Shown here: positions 1-6,523 of the stretch, in pieces | How positions within the stretch are numbered: the first letter of the stretch is position 1 | Layout: each line of letters opens with the position of its first letter | Source of the DNA: Prevotellaceae bacterium | GTDB lineage: Bacteria > Bacteroidota > Bacteroidia > Bacteroidales > UBA932 | Direction of reading: 5' to 3' | Assembly (NCBI GenBank): GCA_031289385.1 | Contig: JAITPP010000089.1 | Span: forward strand, 1 to 8,180 | DNA: 8,180 nt | Made by a program: the position numbers and the translations under genes | The notes under the pieces: generated by a model | Databases searched by the model: none | What the model saw: only the letters and a program-made list of their open reading frames with translations | What the model was told of the DNA's origin: nothing

Positions 1-756
1 AAATTGAAGAAATGGATTTTCATTATCGGTTGGCAAAATTTTCACATTATAATTTTGCGGATTATACGTGATAATATTTTCTTTGCTGATATATTTTTCT
101 GCAATTTTTGCGATTATATCAATATTGGTGTTTACAAATATTTTTCCGTTATTTGTTGCCAAAAATTCAAATAATTCACCTTTCGCTTTTGCAACGCCAT
201 CAATGTCTCCGAAAAATTCAAGATGCGCTTTACCTATATTATTTATCAATCCGAAATCGGGATTTGCAATTTTGCATAATGTTGCTATTTCGCCAAAATG
301 GTTTGTACCCATTTCGATAATTGCAAAATTGTGTTCCTGCTTTATTTTAAGCAATGTTTTGGGTACGCCTATTTGATTGTTAAGATTTCCTTCGGTTACG
401 GCTACGTTAAATTTTTTAGAAAGTACACGATATACAAGTTCTTTTGTTGTTGTTTTTCCGTTGCTGCCTGTAATTGCAAGTACAGGTAAATCAAGTTTTT
501 TACGATGATATGTTGCCAAATCCTGTAAAGTTTTTAGAGCATCATCTACAACAATAACTTTTTCTTGCGCAGTAAACGATTTATCATCGGCAATAGCATA
601 CGCTGCACCTTTTTCAATAGCCGATTTTACAAAATTGTTTCCATCAAATTTATCGCCTTTAAGGGCAACAAAAATTGAGCGTGGCACAACTTCTCTGCTG
701 TCGGTTATTACATTCGGATATTGTTTAAATATTTCGTAAATATCTGATATTTTCAT
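1..756 (-). CDS. murF: UDP-N-acetylmuramoyl-tripeptide--D-alanyl-D-alanine ligase MurF (3' end cut by window edge)
   Basis: MurF is the cytoplasmic ATP-dependent ligase that adds D-Ala-D-Ala to UDP-MurNAc-tripeptide, the last soluble step in making the peptidoglycan precursor. The frame is open from the ATG whose complement lies at 754-756 to the window edge, giving 252 residues of a family usually around 430-460 aa, so the C-terminal ligase domain is missing. Visible motifs, in order, are the N-terminal substrate-binding ITDSREV (about residues 17-23), the ATP P-loop TGSNGKTTTKE (96-106), EMGTNHFGE (148-156, with the Mg-binding Glu) and NIGKAHLEFFG (173-183), then AKGELFEF (191-198). The NxGxAHLExFG pattern favours MurF over MurC, MurD and MurE. 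The start lies only 17 nt beyond the terminator stem of the upstream gldJ-like gene, and I see no consensus promoter in that gap. The family call is secure; how it is transcribed is open. Confidence 0.96.
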   Translation of the reverse strand, partial: MKISDIYEIFKQYPNVITDSREVVPRSIFVALKGDKFDGNNFVKSAIEKGAAYAIADDKSFTAQEKVIVVDDALKTLQDLATYHRKKLDLPVLAITGSNGKTTTKELVYRVLSKKFNVAVTEGNLNNQIGVPKTLLKIKQEHNFAIIEMGTNHFGEIATLCKIANPDFGLINNIGKAHLEFFGDIDGVAKAKGELFEFLATNNGKIFVNTNIDIIAKIAEKYISKENIITYNPQNYNVKILPTDNENPFLQF

Positions 757-772
757 ATTGTTTCGATTATAA

Positions 773-807
773 AAAACAAAAACCTCATATTCAGAGGTTT
801 TTGTTTT
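773..807 (-). terminator. Rho-independent terminator after the gldJ-like gene
   Basis: A perfect 14-bp inverted repeat (AAAACAAAAACCTC at 773-786 and its complement at 794-807) encloses a 7-nt loop. On the minus strand it lies about 20 nt past the gldJ-like stop codon and ends in a T-rich run (TTTTTGTTTTTT), as an intrinsic terminator should. It is nearly symmetrical in its A/T arms, so it could act in both directions, but no plus-strand gene approaches it from the left. It sits between the gldJ-like gene and murF and would insulate murF from gldJ transcription unless read through. Confidence 0.85.
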
Positions 808-827
808 ACTGTATAATTTGATTTGGT

Positions 828-2372
828 TTATTTTTTCCGTTTTTTACCTGCTGCTATTTGATCTGTTCTTGTGCCTACCATATTCATTGCACAGCGGAAA
901 CCTATATCGCAAGCCGATTTGTCTTCATCAAGAAAACGGCGGGTGCTTGGGCTTAACCAATATGCTCTGTCTAAAAACGAGCCGCCTTTATATACTCTTG
1001 ATTTGTCGCTTATAAGTGACGAACGTCCTCGTCCAAGTTCACCTTCGCCTTGATAATACATATCCGAAGTTTTTGACAATGCTTCGGGATTGTCAATAGC
1101 CGAAATATCTGCCATAAGCGATTGATAATCTCCATCTTTGTAATTTCTTAAATCGCCTGTTTGATAATTAAGTCTGTCGGGAGTATATCCTATTGTATCA
1201 AGTACCATTCTGCCATATTGATCTTTTGTTACAGGTTTTCCTTCTTCATCAACCGATAATCCTGTATAAACGTTCCCACGAAACGGACGAAATTCATCCA
1301 TATCAGAATAAGATAGCGGACGATAAACATCCAAAACCCATTCGTTAACGTTGCCTGCCATGCAATACAAACCGTAATCGTTAGGCAAGAATGAACGAAC
1401 AGGAGCCGGCGTAGCAAAACCGTCGTTTGCAGCACCTGCTACACCCATAAGATCGCCTTTGCCTCTTTGGAAGTTTGCCATCATTTGTCCGCGTGTTTTC
1501 TTGGCACTGCTGCGTGCTGAACCGCCTGTCCACGGATACACTTTACGTTCTGTTATGCGTTCGTTTTCTGTTACGCCAATAAGTCCTGATGCTGCAAATT
1601 CCCATTCTGCTTCTGTCGGAAGGCGATATTTTGAGAATAATATTCCATCGCTCATTTTCACTTTGCGCGTTGCACCTTTATCGTCTGAAGAAATATCTTT
1701 TAATCCTTTATTAACTGTACCTTCGTACTGTCCTGCAAGATACGCATCGGTATTAAAATTATTGTCATCTTTCTGAGTTGTCAAATCTAACTTTAATACG
1801 CCTTTTTTGACAAGTTGCAATTCGTTTACACGGTCTGTACGCCATAAACAATAATCGCTTGCCTGACGCCACGTAACTCCTACAACAGGATAATTATCAA
1901 ACGAAACATGTTGATAATACGTTTCTACCATTGGCTCGTTAAACGACATCGGGCTGCGCCAAACCAATGTGTCGGGCAATGCGTTGAGCACTACATTTGG
2001 ATACGATACATAAGTTCTTCTCAACCAATGTATGTATTGTCTGTAATCGACATTACGCACTTCCGTTTCATCGATGTAGTACGAATCGACAGTAACTCTG
2101 CGCGGAGTGTTGTTGTTTGTATAGCCAAGGTCTTCCATTACTCGACCCATGACATATAGTCCGCCTTCTATAAATACAAGACCGGGGGCTGTAGCTTGTT
2201 TTCGCGGAGTGAGTACTTCAAAACCTCCGTATTTGCTGTCGTTGTATTTCCAGCCGGTTGTTTCCGACACGTTGCTACTACTGCTTTTTTTCAGGAAACA
2301 TCCTGTTAAACTTAATGCAATGATGCAATAAATTACTGTTAAAAATTTCAGTTTCATAATATAATTCTTCAT
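828..2372 (-). CDS. gldJ: GldJ/GldK-family type IX secretion / gliding lipoprotein (FGE-sulfatase-like fold)
   Basis: This is a 514-aa lipoprotein of the GldJ/GldK(PorK) group, part of the periplasmic side of the type IX secretion or gliding machine. The signal peptide ends in the lipobox LTGC with the lipidated Cys at residue 25. A second ATG at 2357 would give the Cys at 20 and is equally plausible. The body has the FGE-sulfatase/SUMF1 layout: GLVFIEGGLYVMG (64-76), DETEV (101-105), YRLPTEAEWEFA (249-260), GNVNEWVLD (341-349), RVYKGGSF (459-466) and GFRCA (491-495). The catalytic Cys pair expected just after the GGS motif is absent (FLDRAYWLSPSTRR there), so a structural role is inferred. 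I favour GldJ over GldK because of the WRTDRVNEL and FRGNVYT segments, the length above 500 aa, the basic KKRKK tail and the adjacency to murF. GldK/PorK remains possible. It is preceded by a PorP/SprF-type gene 84 nt upstream, probably cotranscribed, and followed by a strong terminator. Confidence 0.85.
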   Translation of the reverse strand: MKNYIMKLKFLTVIYCIIALSLTGCFLKKSSSSNVSETTGWKYNDSKYGGFEVLTPRKQATAPGLVFIEGGLYVMGRVMEDLGYTNNNTPRRVTVDSYYIDETEVRNVDYRQYIHWLRRTYVSYPNVVLNALPDTLVWRSPMSFNEPMVETYYQHVSFDNYPVVGVTWRQASDYCLWRTDRVNELQLVKKGVLKLDLTTQKDDNNFNTDAYLAGQYEGTVNKGLKDISSDDKGATRKVKMSDGILFSKYRLPTEAEWEFAASGLIGVTENERITERKVYPWTGGSARSSAKKTRGQMMANFQRGKGDLMGVAGAANDGFATPAPVRSFLPNDYGLYCMAGNVNEWVLDVYRPLSYSDMDEFRPFRGNVYTGLSVDEEGKPVTKDQYGRMVLDTIGYTPDRLNYQTGDLRNYKDGDYQSLMADISAIDNPEALSKTSDMYYQGEGELGRGRSSLISDKSRVYKGGSFLDRAYWLSPSTRRFLDEDKSACDIGFRCAMNMVGTRTDQIAAGKKRKK

Positions 2373-2382
2373 AAATAGATTA

Positions 2383-2390
2383 CAAATTTA
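2383..2390 (-). promoter_or_regulatory. Possible internal -7 element upstream of the gldJ-like gene
   Basis: On the minus strand this reads TAAATTTG, a full match to the Bacteroidota TAnnTTTG -7 box, and it ends 10 nt before the first ATG of the gldJ-like gene. No good TTTG -33 box lies 19-21 nt further upstream, so it is at best a weak secondary promoter within the PorP-gldJ unit. If used, transcripts would start at about 2376-2378, leaving almost no leader for the ATG at 2372 and favouring the ATG at 2357. Confidence 0.3.
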
Positions 2391-2456
2391 TTAGTATTTT
2401 TGATAATATCATTATTTTTGTACTTTTTTGCAAAATTTAATATATATTAGATTTTG

Positions 2457-3509
2457 TTAATATGGGCATTTATACGTTCTACTTCGCTGATAATCTGTCG
2501 GCTCTCTGTCCGAATAGATGCCTTGTAGTATATATTCGCCTTTTCTATTTTTCAATTTAAATATAACACTTATTTCATGTGCCGATACATATCGAGCGCC
2601 GTTTCCTATGTTGCCGAAGTTGGCACTGTATCCTATGTTAAAATATTTTGCTCTAAATCCTGCTGCGATAACAAAGGTTGAATTTTTAAATCCTGTATCC
2701 GATCTGTGCGACAAGCCTACAAACACAGTGTTAAAATCAGCGTATGCGCCTATGTCTATATCATCAAAATCGTATTGCCGTATATATCTTACATAGGGCG
2801 ATATTACCAATGCGTCTTCTCTGATTGCTCTGCTGTTGTATCGGCGAATTACAGGAATATCATAAGCCATATATCCTGTAATTTTCAGCGGATTCGGTAA
2901 TGATATTACTGTTGATTTCGATAAATTTTGTCCTCCTAAATTAAATACTGCCGCTCCTGCCTTAAATCGTTTGAACAATACAGTTGCTCCAAATCCTACA
3001 TAAATAGTGTTATTTTTTATTACAAGATAATCGGATGGATAGGCTATTCCTCCGTTAAAATAAGGCATATCGGGAAAAATCAAGCCGCTTGGATCTCGTT
3101 TTCTGTTGATATATGAAAGCGACAAACCTCCGCGTATATACAAATCTTCGGCAAGCCGTATGTTATTAGAATATGCTAAACTTAATGATGTGGTTGCAAA
3201 AACTCCTTTTCCTACATCATCGTGCATTACCATCAATCCAAAACCGCTGTGAATATTTTCGAGATATAAATCGTATGCGGCGGTGTATGTTGCAAACGGA
3301 CTTTTATACGTAGGGTACTGATTTCTATAACCAATAGTAACACGCGAATATTCTTCGTTACCAACATGGCTCGGATTGAAATTCATTGCCGTTGATTCGA
3401 ATAAACTAAAAATAGCGTCTTGCGCTTTAATTGTATTTGAATAAATAAATACTATTAAAAGCAACAATTTGAACCGCTTTGTAAGGTTAATCCTGTCTAA
3501 AATGTGCAT
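2457..3509 (-). CDS. PorP/SprF-family type IX secretion outer-membrane protein
   Basis: This is a 350-aa exported outer-membrane beta-barrel protein of the PorP/SprF family, which helps anchor or export T9SS machinery and surface adhesins. A signal peptide with a leucine-rich core ends in NTIKAQ (cleavage near residues 29/30). It is followed by the family's opening DAIFSLFESTAMNFNPSHVG (consensus DPxFSxF...NPAxxG), the conserved HDDVGKG stretch (about 96-102), LAYSNNIRLAEDLYIRGGLSLSY, and alternating aromatic/polar strands to the end (...KCPY at the C terminus). The reading frame opens further upstream at a GTG (3530), but that codon overlaps the putative -7 box, so I use the ATG at 3509. Family membership is clear. 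Which paralogue it is (true PorP or an SprF-like partner of an adhesin) cannot be settled here, because no adhesin gene and no gldLMN are adjacent. It sits upstream of the gldJ-like gene in the same direction. Confidence 0.88.
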   Translation of the reverse strand: MHILDRINLTKRFKLLLLIVFIYSNTIKAQDAIFSLFESTAMNFNPSHVGNEEYSRVTIGYRNQYPTYKSPFATYTAAYDLYLENIHSGFGLMVMHDDVGKGVFATTSLSLAYSNNIRLAEDLYIRGGLSLSYINRKRDPSGLIFPDMPYFNGGIAYPSDYLVIKNNTIYVGFGATVLFKRFKAGAAVFNLGGQNLSKSTVISLPNPLKITGYMAYDIPVIRRYNSRAIREDALVISPYVRYIRQYDFDDIDIGAYADFNTVFVGLSHRSDTGFKNSTFVIAAGFRAKYFNIGYSANFGNIGNGARYVSAHEISVIFKLKNRKGEYILQGIYSDREPTDYQRSRTYKCPY

Positions 3510-3529
3510 CCTTATATATTTACAACTCA

Positions 3530-3562
3530 CAAAGGTATATAAAATTTAATAAATACAACAAA
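3530..3562 (-). promoter_or_regulatory. Promoter of the PorP/SprF-gldJ unit
   Basis: On the minus strand a perfect -7 box TACCTTTG (3537-3530) is preceded by TTTG at 3562-3559 (spacer 21) or TTG at 3558-3556 (spacer 18), matching the Bacteroidota TTTG-N19-21-TAnnTTTG consensus. Transcription would begin near 3523-3526, about 15 nt before the ATG at 3509. This makes the GTG at 3530 untranslatable from this promoter. It lies back to back with the ispF promoter. Confidence 0.65.
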
Positions 3563-3564
3563 AA

Positions 3565-3595
3565 TTGTATAACTTTTTGTTTTTTTTTAACTTTG
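3565..3595 (+). promoter_or_regulatory. Promoter of the ispF operon
   Basis: TTG at 3565-3567, a 20-nt T-rich spacer and TAACTTTG at 3588-3595 match the Bacteroidota sigma-ABfA -33/-7 consensus. The predicted start near 3600-3603 gives a leader of only about 10 nt before the ispF ATG at 3612. The -33 box is separated by only a few bases from that of the divergent PorP-side promoter. Confidence 0.65.
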
Positions 3596-3611
3596 CAAAA
3601 AAATTACGACT

Positions 3612-4094
3612 ATGATTAGAATAGGAATTGGTTATGATGTTCATTGTTTAAAAGATGGACTTGAATTATGGATTGGAGGAATAAAAATCGAATCTGAGAA
3701 AGGCGTTGTTGCTCATTCTGACGGCGATACGCTTATACACGCAATATGCGACGCTTTGCTTGGTGCTGCCGCTTTACACGATATTGGCTATCATTTTCCC
3801 GACAATGATGCCCGATATAAAAATATTGACAGCAAAATACTTTTAAAGAAAGTTATTGATATGATTGCCGAAAAAAACTATTCGGTAGTAAATATTGATT
3901 CTACCGTTTGTTTGCAGCAGCCAAAAATAAAACCGTTCATCGGCGAAATGCAAAAATGTTTGGCAAACATTATGAATATTGATATAGACAACGTATCAAT
4001 TAAAGCCACAACAACCGAACAACTTGGTTTTGTAGGGCGCGAAGAAGGCATTGCTGCTTATGTAGTGGTATTGATTGAAAAAATAATTAATTAA
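3612..4094 (+). CDS. ispF: 2-C-methyl-D-erythritol 2,4-cyclodiphosphate synthase
   Basis: IspF converts CDP-ME 2-phosphate to 2-C-methyl-D-erythritol 2,4-cyclodiphosphate with release of CMP, in the cytoplasmic MEP isoprenoid pathway. The 160-aa length is standard. All key motifs are present: RIGIGYDVH with zinc ligands Asp9 and His11, AHSDGDTLIHA with the third zinc ligand His43, GYHFPDND (59-66, catalytic Asp region), and KATTTEQLGFVGREEG (131-146) with the metal-binding Glu136 and the signature near the C terminus. It is the first gene of a plus-strand unit with its own promoter immediately upstream, and the 5'-nucleotidase gene follows after 14 nt. The presence of the MEP pathway fits Bacteroidales. 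In Porphyromonas gingivalis I recall ispF lying near porU/porV, which makes the divergent T9SS pair here suggestive, but that is from memory. Confidence 0.98.
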   Translation: MIRIGIGYDVHCLKDGLELWIGGIKIESEKGVVAHSDGDTLIHAICDALLGAAALHDIGYHFPDNDARYKNIDSKILLKKVIDMIAEKNYSVVNIDSTVCLQQPKIKPFIGEMQKCLANIMNIDIDNVSIKATTTEQLGFVGREEGIAAYVVVLIEKIIN

Positions 4095-4108
4095 TAAATA
4101 CAAGAAAA

Positions 4109-5872
4109 ATGAAAAAATATTTTAAATTTTTAATTCACACAATTTTATGCTGTTTTTTATTGTTATCGTTATCGTGTGCTCACGAGCGCGATGTTGAAAT
4201 TATCGTGATGCACACATCCGATATTCACGGAGCATTTTTTCCTTATGATTTTATCAACGATAAACAAATGGAACAGAGTTTGGCTCACGTGTACAGCGTA
4301 GTGCAAAACGAACGTAAATCGAACGAAAACCTGATTTTACTTGATAACGGCGATATTTTACAAGGACAACCATCAGCATACTATTATAATTTTATTGATA
4401 CAACATCAATACATTTAGCAGCGCGTATCATTAATTTTATGAAATATGATGCGGCAAGCGTAGGAAATCATGATATTGAAACGGGGCACGCTGTTTACGA
4501 TAAAGTTTTTGCAGAATATAATTGTCCTGTGATTGCGGCAAATGCAGTGCGCACAAGCGATGGAAAACCATATTTTAAGCCATATACAATTATAAAACGC
4601 AACGGCGTAAAAATTGCTGTGCTTGGAATGATAACTCCGGGTATCCCGAAATGGCTGCCCAACTCGATTTGGGAAGGAATTGAATTTCGCGATATGGTTG
4701 AAACGGCTGAATTTTGGATAAAAGAAATTCGCGAAAAAGAAAAGCCGCACTTGATTTTAGGACTGTTTCATTCGGGATATAATTATGAGCGCGAAGGCGA
4801 AGATATAAATACTCGTAACAACGAAAATGCCTCTATGCTTACAGCACAAAAAGTTGCAGGATTTGATGCTGTTTTTATCGGACACGACCACGATAAATAT
4901 TGCGGCAAAGTGTGTAATGTTGCAGGCGATTCGGTGTTGATTGTTGATGTGCAAAACGAAGGACGATTGGTATCGAAAGTACAGATAAATATAAAAATAA
5001 AAGGCGATAAAGTACTCGAAAAAACGATAACGGGAAATCTTATCGAAACAAAAAATTTTGAGCCCGACAGTTCGTTTATTGCCGAATTTAAACCCGATTT
5101 TGATACTGTAAAAAATTTTGTATCGCGCCCGATAGGCAAGTTTACAAAAAACATTTCAACACGAAAATCATTTTTCGAACCATCCGAATTTATCGACTTA
5201 ATTCATCGCATCCAACTTGATATTACAAAAGCCGATATTTCGTTTACCGCGCCGCTTTCGTTTGATGCCGAAATTTCGGAAGGCGATGTTTTCGTCAGCG
5301 ATATGTTTAAATTGTACAGATACGAAAATTTGCTTTACACAATGCACCTTACGGGTAGCGAAATCAAAGATTTTTTGGAATATTCGTATTCGCTGTGGAC
5401 AAATCAAATGAAAACATCTGCCGACAATATTTTACTGCTTAGCAAAACCGAAAATAATCGCAACGGACGACTAAAAAATCCTTATTATAACTTTGATGCA
5501 GCAGCAGGAATTGTTTATACCGTTGATGTTACAAAGCCTTACGGCGAAAAAATAAATATAAAATCATTATATAACGGCGAAAATTTCGACTTGAATAAAA
5601 CGTATAAAGTTGCAATAAATTCGTATCGCGGAAACGGCGGCGGCGGGCATTTAACCGAAGGTGCAAAAATTCTGAAAACAGAACTCAACAATCGAATAAT
5701 ATTCTCAACTTCGCGAGATTTGCGATATTTTTTAATGCAGTGGATTGAACAGCAAAAACAAGTAGAGCCAACTTTATTATACGGCGTTGATGAATGGAAA
5801 TTTATTCCCGAAACGCTTGTAAAACCTGCAATAGAGCGAAATTATAAATTGTTATTTGAAACCGAAAAATAA
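4109..5872 (+). CDS. Lipoprotein 5'-nucleotidase / metallophosphatase (UshA-like, two domains)
   Basis: This is a 587-aa envelope enzyme expected to dephosphorylate nucleotides (or related phosphoesters) outside the cytoplasm for nucleoside and phosphate salvage. The signal peptide ends in the lipobox LSLSC with the lipid-bearing Cys at residue 23. The N-terminal metallophosphatase domain (about 29-290) has the dimetal motifs TSDIHG (Asp38, His40), LDNGDILQG (Asp79, with Asn80), GNHD (120-122 region), LFHSGY (His221) and GHDHD (His259, His261). The C-terminal 5'-nucleotidase domain (about 338-550) runs from RPIGKFTKNIS through EGDVFVSDMFKLYRYEN to the substrate loop. That loop reads RGNGGGGHL (507-515) instead of the usual GGDG-type sequence, so substrate preference may differ. 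Both domains are in one chain, whereas some Bacteroidota split them. The gene is followed by queE after a single base, implying cotranscription and probably coupled translation. Confidence 0.93.
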   Translation: MKKYFKFLIHTILCCFLLLSLSCAHERDVEIIVMHTSDIHGAFFPYDFINDKQMEQSLAHVYSVVQNERKSNENLILLDNGDILQGQPSAYYYNFIDTTSIHLAARIINFMKYDAASVGNHDIETGHAVYDKVFAEYNCPVIAANAVRTSDGKPYFKPYTIIKRNGVKIAVLGMITPGIPKWLPNSIWEGIEFRDMVETAEFWIKEIREKEKPHLILGLFHSGYNYEREGEDINTRNNENASMLTAQKVAGFDAVFIGHDHDKYCGKVCNVAGDSVLIVDVQNEGRLVSKVQINIKIKGDKVLEKTITGNLIETKNFEPDSSFIAEFKPDFDTVKNFVSRPIGKFTKNISTRKSFFEPSEFIDLIHRIQLDITKADISFTAPLSFDAEISEGDVFVSDMFKLYRYENLLYTMHLTGSEIKDFLEYSYSLWTNQMKTSADNILLLSKTENNRNGRLKNPYYNFDAAAGIVYTVDVTKPYGEKINIKSLYNGENFDLNKTYKVAINSYRGNGGGGHLTEGAKILKTELNNRIIFSTSRDLRYFLMQWIEQQKQVEPTLLYGVDEWKFIPETLVKPAIERNYKLLFETEK

Positions 5873-5873
5873 A

Positions 5874-6512
5874 ATGTTGAATATCGAAACAAACATAAAT
5901 TTATTGCAAAACGGAAAATTGCTGCCTTTGGTTGAAGATTTTTACACAATTCAAGGCGAAGGTTTTCATAGCGGCAAACCCGCTTATTTTATACGGCTTG
6001 GCGGCTGTGATATAGGCTGCCGCTGGTGCGATGCAAAATTTACGTGGAATCCTAAAAGTTTCCCTCCTGTTGATGTAAAAATTATTGTTGAACGCGCAAC
6101 ATCCTTTCCTGCACAGGCGGCGGTGATAACGGGCGGCGAGCCAACGCTGTATCCGCTCGACATTTTGTGTGGCGAACTGAAATCAAAAAATATACAAACA
6201 TTTATCGAAACTTCGGGAGCATATCCGCTCACGGGAATTTGGGACTGGATATGCCTTTCGCCAAAACGACAGCAACCGCCGCTCGACAAAATTTTTACGC
6301 AGGCAAACGAACTGAAAGTAATTATCGAAAACGCCGCCGATTTGGAATGGGCAGAAACTAACGCCGCAAAAGTAACGAACGAATGTATGCTTTTTTTACA
6401 ATCGGAATGGAGTAGATACAGCAAAATAACGCCAATCATAGTAGAATATGCAAAGCAAAATCCCAAATGGAATATTTCAATACAAACGCATAAATTTATG
6501 AATATTCCGTAG
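5874..6512 (+). CDS. queE: 7-carboxy-7-deazaguanine synthase (radical SAM)
   Basis: QueE rearranges 6-carboxy-5,6,7,8-tetrahydropterin to 7-carboxy-7-deazaguanine using SAM and a [4Fe-4S] cluster, an early step toward preQ0 and queuosine in tRNA. With the ATG start used here the protein is 212 aa, the usual size. The frame also contains an upstream TTG at 5856, but the ATG lies one base after the previous stop and is the natural choice. Motifs seen are the substrate/cofactor region FYTIQGEGFHSGKPAYFIRL, the cluster-binding GCDIGCRWCDAKFTW (CX3CX2C, Cys45, 49 and 52), the SAM-binding ITGGEPTLYP, then ETSG and LSPK. This combination (QGEG plus CX3CX2C plus TGGEPT) is diagnostic. QueD and QueC are not in the window. 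Functional coupling with ispF and the nucleotidase is not obvious, so the operon may be just housekeeping packing. Confidence 0.96.
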   Translation: MLNIETNINLLQNGKLLPLVEDFYTIQGEGFHSGKPAYFIRLGGCDIGCRWCDAKFTWNPKSFPPVDVKIIVERATSFPAQAAVITGGEPTLYPLDILCGELKSKNIQTFIETSGAYPLTGIWDWICLSPKRQQPPLDKIFTQANELKVIIENAADLEWAETNAAKVTNECMLFLQSEWSRYSKITPIIVEYAKQNPKWNISIQTHKFMNIP

Positions 6513-6523
6513 AGATAAAAAAA

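Noticed and set aside
68..489. Plus-strand ORFs over the left end
   Set aside because: They are antisense shadows of murF, whose conserved motifs are read on the minus strand.
2400..2456. Possible terminator between the PorP/SprF-type gene and the gldJ-like gene
   Set aside because: Only a 5-bp A-T stem can be drawn. The gap looks like an ordinary within-operon spacer.
3510..3530. Upstream GTG start for the PorP/SprF-type gene (adds 7 residues)
   Set aside because: It overlaps the predicted -7 promoter box and would precede the transcription start. The ATG at 3509 gives a complete signal peptide.
4415..5154. Minus-strand ORFs of 65-123 codons across the nucleotidase gene
   Set aside because: They are reverse-strand shadows with no recognisable motif, opposite a gene with full active-site conservation.
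5856..5873. TTG start for queE overlapping the nucleotidase end
   Set aside because: An ATG at 5874 immediately after the previous stop gives the normal QueE length and keeps all motifs.
5984..6466. 160-codon minus-strand ORF opposite queE
   Set aside because: It mirrors a well-conserved radical SAM gene and its cysteine/serine-rich product matches nothing recognisable.
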